NCBI GenBank assembly: GCA_004352715.1
Contig: SCFE01000014.1
Coordinates: 2,312,907 to 2,376,906, forward strand
Source of the DNA: Hofstenia miamia
Lineage: Eukaryota > Xenacoelomorpha > Acoela
Length of the DNA stretch: 64,000 nt
Direction of reading: 5' to 3'
Below, piece by piece: positions 58,880 to 64,000 of the stretch (positions are counted from its first letter, which is position 1; each line of letters opens with the position of its first letter). The notes beneath the pieces are model-generated. The model saw nothing but the letters and a program-made list of their open reading frames with translations. It did not search any database and was not told the DNA's origin. The translations under genes were made by a program, and so were the position numbers.

Positions 58880-59274
58880 TCATTCTTTCACACAGGTTTG
58901 AATTGGTAGGACTCTCAGCTCAGGGAACTGTTTCTAACTGTGCTGCCTTCAGCACTGCTGGCCATCGCCACTTTGGTTTTTCTAACTTCTCCATGTATCT
59001 TTAATACTTCTTGTGTACTTCTTCTAGGACTACTTCAATTTTCTTCAGCTTTCACAACATTTCTATTTCCTTTGCAAACCCCCTGTACTTCTCCGCCTTA
59101 TCTTTCTCTTTGCTTTCTACGTTTCTTTCCTTTGGTTCCTCTATGTCTATCACTGATTCCATTCTTTCTTCTTTGTCTGCAACGACTATGTTTGCTTGTG
59201 TTTTTATCACCTTGCGGTATGTTGAAATACCGCATTATCTTAACCTTCTCATTCTCTATGAATCCCTGTGGATT
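57236..59274 (+). repeat. ~2-kb duplication, copy B
   Basis: Second copy of 49260-51300 (see that entry). Upstream of the (TA)n the two loci differ. Downstream it runs into the 1000-N gap at 59287. Confidence 0.9.
57570..57837 (+). CDS. Class A GPCR first coding exon, copy B
   Basis: Same sequence as 49595-49862 at every codon I compared, including the donor ctaa|gtaagt. It encodes the N-terminus, TM1 and TM2 of a receptor. It lies about 600 bp downstream of the TM3-TM4 exon, so it cannot be spliced to that exon in this assembly. Its partner exons would have to lie in the 59.3-kb gap or beyond the window, or the copy is an assembly duplicate. Confidence 0.75.
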
Positions 59275-59286
59275 TCCTGTGGATTT
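58880..59286 (-). pseudogene. LINE C-terminal fragment, copy B, cut by gap
   Basis: Copy of the 50905-51480 LINE fragment with its (TAA)n tail (58842-58880), carrying the substitutions and small deletions that mark the diverged right part of the duplication. It enters the N run at 59287. Confidence 0.7.
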
Positions 59287-60286
59287 NNNNNNNNNNNNNN
59301 NNNNNNNNNNNNNNNNNNNNNNNNNNNNNNNNNNNNNNNNNNNNNNNNNNNNNNNNNNNNNNNNNNNNNNNNNNNNNNNNNNNNNNNNNNNNNNNNNNNN
59401 NNNNNNNNNNNNNNNNNNNNNNNNNNNNNNNNNNNNNNNNNNNNNNNNNNNNNNNNNNNNNNNNNNNNNNNNNNNNNNNNNNNNNNNNNNNNNNNNNNNN
59501 NNNNNNNNNNNNNNNNNNNNNNNNNNNNNNNNNNNNNNNNNNNNNNNNNNNNNNNNNNNNNNNNNNNNNNNNNNNNNNNNNNNNNNNNNNNNNNNNNNNN
59601 NNNNNNNNNNNNNNNNNNNNNNNNNNNNNNNNNNNNNNNNNNNNNNNNNNNNNNNNNNNNNNNNNNNNNNNNNNNNNNNNNNNNNNNNNNNNNNNNNNNN
59701 NNNNNNNNNNNNNNNNNNNNNNNNNNNNNNNNNNNNNNNNNNNNNNNNNNNNNNNNNNNNNNNNNNNNNNNNNNNNNNNNNNNNNNNNNNNNNNNNNNNN
59801 NNNNNNNNNNNNNNNNNNNNNNNNNNNNNNNNNNNNNNNNNNNNNNNNNNNNNNNNNNNNNNNNNNNNNNNNNNNNNNNNNNNNNNNNNNNNNNNNNNNN
59901 NNNNNNNNNNNNNNNNNNNNNNNNNNNNNNNNNNNNNNNNNNNNNNNNNNNNNNNNNNNNNNNNNNNNNNNNNNNNNNNNNNNNNNNNNNNNNNNNNNNN
60001 NNNNNNNNNNNNNNNNNNNNNNNNNNNNNNNNNNNNNNNNNNNNNNNNNNNNNNNNNNNNNNNNNNNNNNNNNNNNNNNNNNNNNNNNNNNNNNNNNNNN
60101 NNNNNNNNNNNNNNNNNNNNNNNNNNNNNNNNNNNNNNNNNNNNNNNNNNNNNNNNNNNNNNNNNNNNNNNNNNNNNNNNNNNNNNNNNNNNNNNNNNNN
60201 NNNNNNNNNNNNNNNNNNNNNNNNNNNNNNNNNNNNNNNNNNNNNNNNNNNNNNNNNNNNNNNNNNNNNNNNNNNNNNNNNNNNNN
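59287..60286. other. Assembly gap (1000 N)
   Basis: Exactly 1000 N; size unknown. LINE-derived sequence lies on both sides. Confidence 0.99.
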
Positions 60287-60289
60287 TTT

Positions 60290-60850
60290 GCTAGCCTTGA
60301 ACAACGTTGAGATAGACCAGATAAAGATATTATTTAACCTTTCGTTTTCTGCTAAATTTATGTTTTCAAGCAATACACAAGCGTACAGGAAGTTGCTTAC
60401 CACAAGTGCAAACAGTACATCCTTGCTTTGTCTCGTATTTGTCTAACGGCATTCTCTTAATCTTCGTGTTGATGAAACTTTTGAAGCTGTTTACTCTCAA
60501 TCTCAACGCCCAAATATACTACAGTGCTCGAATGTTCAACAGGTGGTAGATCATTTCAAACTTTCAAAGAAATTGTTTTAGCAATAGTGCTGGTTTCATT
60601 AGGAGAAAATAATGAATTGGGTTTTTTCTTTGTTCATTCTTAGCATATTTGGCTGAAAATACTTCCTAAAACTCTGGATATTTGCTTCTAGGTTGTTTGT
60701 TGGGCTCACATTTCCAAAAATTATGCATGTGTCATCTGCATATTGCAATATTTAGACATTGGTAATGGAATCAGTTATATGACACGTATAAAAAAATATT
60801 GGTCCTATTACTGTGTCCGGTGGCTCTCCTTTGTTGGTCCTTATATACTC
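60290..60850 (-). pseudogene. Non-LTR reverse transcriptase fragment with intact YADD
   Basis: On the minus strand GPIFFYTC (about 60800-60825) fits the G-P-L-L-F block. ILQYADDTCIIFGNV follows, with YADD at 60731-60742, the catalytic box of reverse transcriptases. The same frame continues through RMNKEKTQFIIF (about 60612-60650), the L-N-x-x-K-T-x-x-x-x-F block, to a stop. TVVYLGVEI-like sequence (about 60510-60540) follows in another frame. It is the same broad jockey/CR1-like class as 23033-23480 but a distinct sequence. Only a short part of the enzyme remains, and the element continues into the gap at 59287-60286. Confidence 0.85.
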
Positions 60851-60854
60851 TGAA

Positions 60855-62072
60855 AATACATTATGTAACTTTACTCTTTGTTATCTATTATTTCTATCTA
60901 CTGAAAATTATATTTTGAGTAGCATAAATTATTCAAATAATTTTACAAACATATTTCCCTTTTTGCAAAATTAGTTAACAACAAATATTTTTTTTGATTT
61001 ACGAATTAACTTATGTTAATACATTTAGAATATTTTCGTTTTCAGATATATTCCATTTTTATCATCAAGGAAAATTTGAAATCCTTTAGGGAATTGAGAC
61101 CGTGAGAAATTTTTATATCATAAACAATTTTTATGGCATTTCAGACGTTTTGAAATTTCACGCTTTTAACCGTTTTGTTTTAAATATCAGTTAATTATAC
61201 CAAGCTTATAGTACGTCAATCTAAAAGGCTTGCACATTGTAACTGATTATGATTTTTGTCGAATTTTGCTTAAAATACCTTCAAATGATAAATAATACTT
61301 ATTAGAAATGCTTGCTTGAGTAAATGGTGCAATTAATTCCCATTTAATTTTTTTAAAGCTTTAAAAATTGTCCATATGCACCTATTCCAAGTGACTCTTG
61401 TTTCACTGTTTTGGACATTTTACCCCAGTACTGCCTACGGTGTAATTTGCTTCACAAATCAGTTTACTGTGAGATAATAAGCCTAAATTATTAAGTACTA
61501 CAAAAATAATCATCTTAATATATCAGAAGGACTAGCAGTTTATAATTATTAACTGGCTGCAACTTCGTGTCCTGTACTATAGTAGGTGGGACTGAGGTTA
61601 GGGTTGTTTTCTTGCTGTGAATTGTTCAAGTCTATGGCCTACAGATTTCACAAGCTTTATTGGCCTTTTTCCTGGAATATCAGTCTCATTTAATATAAAA
61701 GCATATAATAGATCGAAGTTACAATCAAAGGCAGAGCCTAGAAGTTTTCATAAGTGTTTCCTTCACATGTATGTATATTCTTCTGATATATGCAAGTCCT
61801 AAGGAACCCAATTCCAAAATCCAACATTAATATTTCATATTTTGATATATTTTAAATTTGCTCCATAATTCAGCATTGTTACTTACATTTTTGTTTCGTT
61901 AATATGTACTGATATAAATATTCCTTGAGTAATTCATTTTTCCAATATTTATAAATTAATGTTTAATTCCCATTGCAAGGAATAATTCAGGCTATTTTCA
62001 AAAAATTTTAATCATGATTTAAATTTTGAATAAACCTTGCATAATTTTCTACATTGAATGTATTTATTAGCA
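60855..62072. other. AT-rich stretch, no gene recognised
   Basis: Short frames only; 61617-61802 is open on the plus strand but shows no domain. Confidence 0.4.
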
Positions 62073-62282
62073 TTATTTACGAAAAGTACGTGCATGTATC
62101 TTTGGAAGACATTCCACTTTAAAGTTAGCAAAAGCATTGCAAATTGCCTGTTTCAGATCCTGAGTTGATCTTGCTTTTTCAGCCAGTACACTTTTCTTTA
62201 TGATGCCCCAAAGAGCGTTATCACATGGCGTTAAATCCGATGACCGAGCAGGCCATGGGATGGGCTCGAACTTCCCTACCCA
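62073..62282 (-). pseudogene. DDE transposase C-terminus, cut by gap
   Basis: The minus-strand frame from the gap edge reads PIPWPARSSDLTPCDNALW, then GIIKKSVLAEK and a helical tail ending KIHARTFRK and a stop at 62073-62075. This is the last catalytic block and tail of an IS630/Tc1/mariner-type transposase (W-P-x-R-S-x-D-L-x-P-x-D-x-x-L-W-G). The third catalytic residue would be the Asp in TPCD. The frame is open as far as it can be seen, so the element could be more intact than the others here, but the rest is hidden in the 1000-N gap. Confidence 0.8.
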
Positions 62283-63282
62283 NNNNNNNNNNNNNNNNNN
62301 NNNNNNNNNNNNNNNNNNNNNNNNNNNNNNNNNNNNNNNNNNNNNNNNNNNNNNNNNNNNNNNNNNNNNNNNNNNNNNNNNNNNNNNNNNNNNNNNNNNN
62401 NNNNNNNNNNNNNNNNNNNNNNNNNNNNNNNNNNNNNNNNNNNNNNNNNNNNNNNNNNNNNNNNNNNNNNNNNNNNNNNNNNNNNNNNNNNNNNNNNNNN
62501 NNNNNNNNNNNNNNNNNNNNNNNNNNNNNNNNNNNNNNNNNNNNNNNNNNNNNNNNNNNNNNNNNNNNNNNNNNNNNNNNNNNNNNNNNNNNNNNNNNNN
62601 NNNNNNNNNNNNNNNNNNNNNNNNNNNNNNNNNNNNNNNNNNNNNNNNNNNNNNNNNNNNNNNNNNNNNNNNNNNNNNNNNNNNNNNNNNNNNNNNNNNN
62701 NNNNNNNNNNNNNNNNNNNNNNNNNNNNNNNNNNNNNNNNNNNNNNNNNNNNNNNNNNNNNNNNNNNNNNNNNNNNNNNNNNNNNNNNNNNNNNNNNNNN
62801 NNNNNNNNNNNNNNNNNNNNNNNNNNNNNNNNNNNNNNNNNNNNNNNNNNNNNNNNNNNNNNNNNNNNNNNNNNNNNNNNNNNNNNNNNNNNNNNNNNNN
62901 NNNNNNNNNNNNNNNNNNNNNNNNNNNNNNNNNNNNNNNNNNNNNNNNNNNNNNNNNNNNNNNNNNNNNNNNNNNNNNNNNNNNNNNNNNNNNNNNNNNN
63001 NNNNNNNNNNNNNNNNNNNNNNNNNNNNNNNNNNNNNNNNNNNNNNNNNNNNNNNNNNNNNNNNNNNNNNNNNNNNNNNNNNNNNNNNNNNNNNNNNNNN
63101 NNNNNNNNNNNNNNNNNNNNNNNNNNNNNNNNNNNNNNNNNNNNNNNNNNNNNNNNNNNNNNNNNNNNNNNNNNNNNNNNNNNNNNNNNNNNNNNNNNNN
63201 NNNNNNNNNNNNNNNNNNNNNNNNNNNNNNNNNNNNNNNNNNNNNNNNNNNNNNNNNNNNNNNNNNNNNNNNNNNNNNNNNN
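62283..63282. other. Assembly gap (1000 N)
   Basis: Exactly 1000 N, followed by a (TA)n at 63283-63301. It hides the upstream part of the 62073 transposase. Confidence 0.99.
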
Positions 63283-63301
63283 TATATATATATATATATA
63301 T

Positions 63302-64000
63302 ACATATTTTAGCATAATTGGAAACAAGTGCAATTCAAATTAACATATCATGCATACAGGTTGTTAAATTGAAAACATTTCTCAGTTCTGCTCAGGCAGG
63401 TTATGATGTAAATATTTAGTTATGTCATATCTTTAGTTTCAGGTTCTTTTAAATAGGGCACCTTTGTGTGCAATCAGTTAATAAAATTTTGGTTCTGTTA
63501 AATTCATATCCCTTTACTCCTATTGTTATTAATTCTAGTATGTGTAGCTAAATCCTATCCATAGGGGAGAGGGGGCTTATTAACTGGCATTCCCACACAG
63601 GTGATCTTGAGGTTCTACCAGGGAATATGACGCTTCTTTTTTGCAGGGTTTAGTTACTATATTCTAATGTTCTAATTTGATGACTGAATCACACACCTTT
63701 CAAGTCTCACACCTTCTGCGTGAAACCATGCAATTTGAATTGTTCTCATGTTCACATGAATCAAATGAAAATTCTCATGCATTTCAAAAAAATTTAAGAA
63801 AAGTTTTAAAATAGAAATGAATGTGATTTTAAATTGAAATGCATACAAAAGGGCAAACAAGTGCTGGCGTTTGTGAAAACAGGCAGCAGGCAGAAGGGCA
63901 CAAAGATTGCAATGTGATGAAATAGAGGCTATGCAAATAAGAGCAAGTTCACATACATGCATATTTCATTAGATGAAATATTGTTTCATTGATATATATA
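63302..64000. other. AT-rich stretch, no gene recognised
   Basis: The minus-strand open frame 63962-63672 shows no recognisable domain. No repeat border seen. Confidence 0.35.

Noticed and set aside
1-64000. CRISPR arrays, operons, prophage or bacterial defence systems
   Set aside because: The window is eukaryotic. The spaced repeats found are microsatellites, a three-unit minisatellite and transposon ends.

Overview
This is an AT-rich piece of a draft animal (metazoan, non-vertebrate-looking) genome. The evidence is spliced class A GPCR exons with GT/AG borders, a eukaryotic PP1 phosphatase, many decayed DNA transposons (piggyBac, mariner/Tc1, hAT, IS630-like), several kinds of non-LTR retrotransposon debris, and abundant (TA)n tracts. 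I cannot assign a species or phylum from the sequence. There is no operon, CRISPR array, tRNA or rRNA that I can support. Five runs of exactly 1000 N, three shorter runs (10, 87 and 78 N) and two single N characters break the window, so order and copy number across them are uncertain.

Layout. 1-10 kb: repeat-derived sequence. It holds two copies of an old ~550-bp dispersed repeat (1.97-2.50 and 7.44-7.99 kb), a decayed minus-strand piggyBac transposase (4.88-7.22 kb) interrupted by a mariner with TA duplications (5.69-6.42 kb), and a hAT remnant (9.2-9.85 kb). 11.16-12.11 kb: the only clearly intact protein gene, a minus-strand single-exon PP1 catalytic subunit. 17.8-19.7 kb: a second piggyBac copy (plus strand, broken). 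20.07-20.90 kb: an internally deleted Tc1/mariner-superfamily element with long inverted repeats. 23-29.5 kb: a reverse transcriptase fragment, a ~590-bp duplication around a single N, and a broken Tc1.

Receptor region. Exons of one class A GPCR type lie on the plus strand: TM5/loop 3 at 31.4 kb, TM6-TM7 with stop at 35.2 kb, TM1-TM2 at 49.6 kb, TM3-TM4 at 56.7 kb, and a second copy of TM1-TM2 at 57.6 kb. Their intron phases (1, 2, 1) fit together, yet the order along the scaffold is not that of one gene. Either this is a small tandem receptor family with missing exons or contigs are misplaced. The TM1-TM2 exon sits in a ~2-kb duplication whose core looks identical while both flanks have diverged.

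Between and after these lie two TTAA-flanked MITEs (32.9 and 39.2 kb), an IS630/Tc1-like element with recognisable ends (40.72-42.24 kb), a 190-bp foldback (42.5 kb), LINE fragments on both strands (39.8, 45.9, 51, 54.6-55.3, 59, 60.5 kb) and a DDE transposase C-terminus at 62.1 kb. I did not find a new functional system. The points most worth checking are the receptor exon arrangement, the identical-core duplication and the nested piggyBac/mariner junction.
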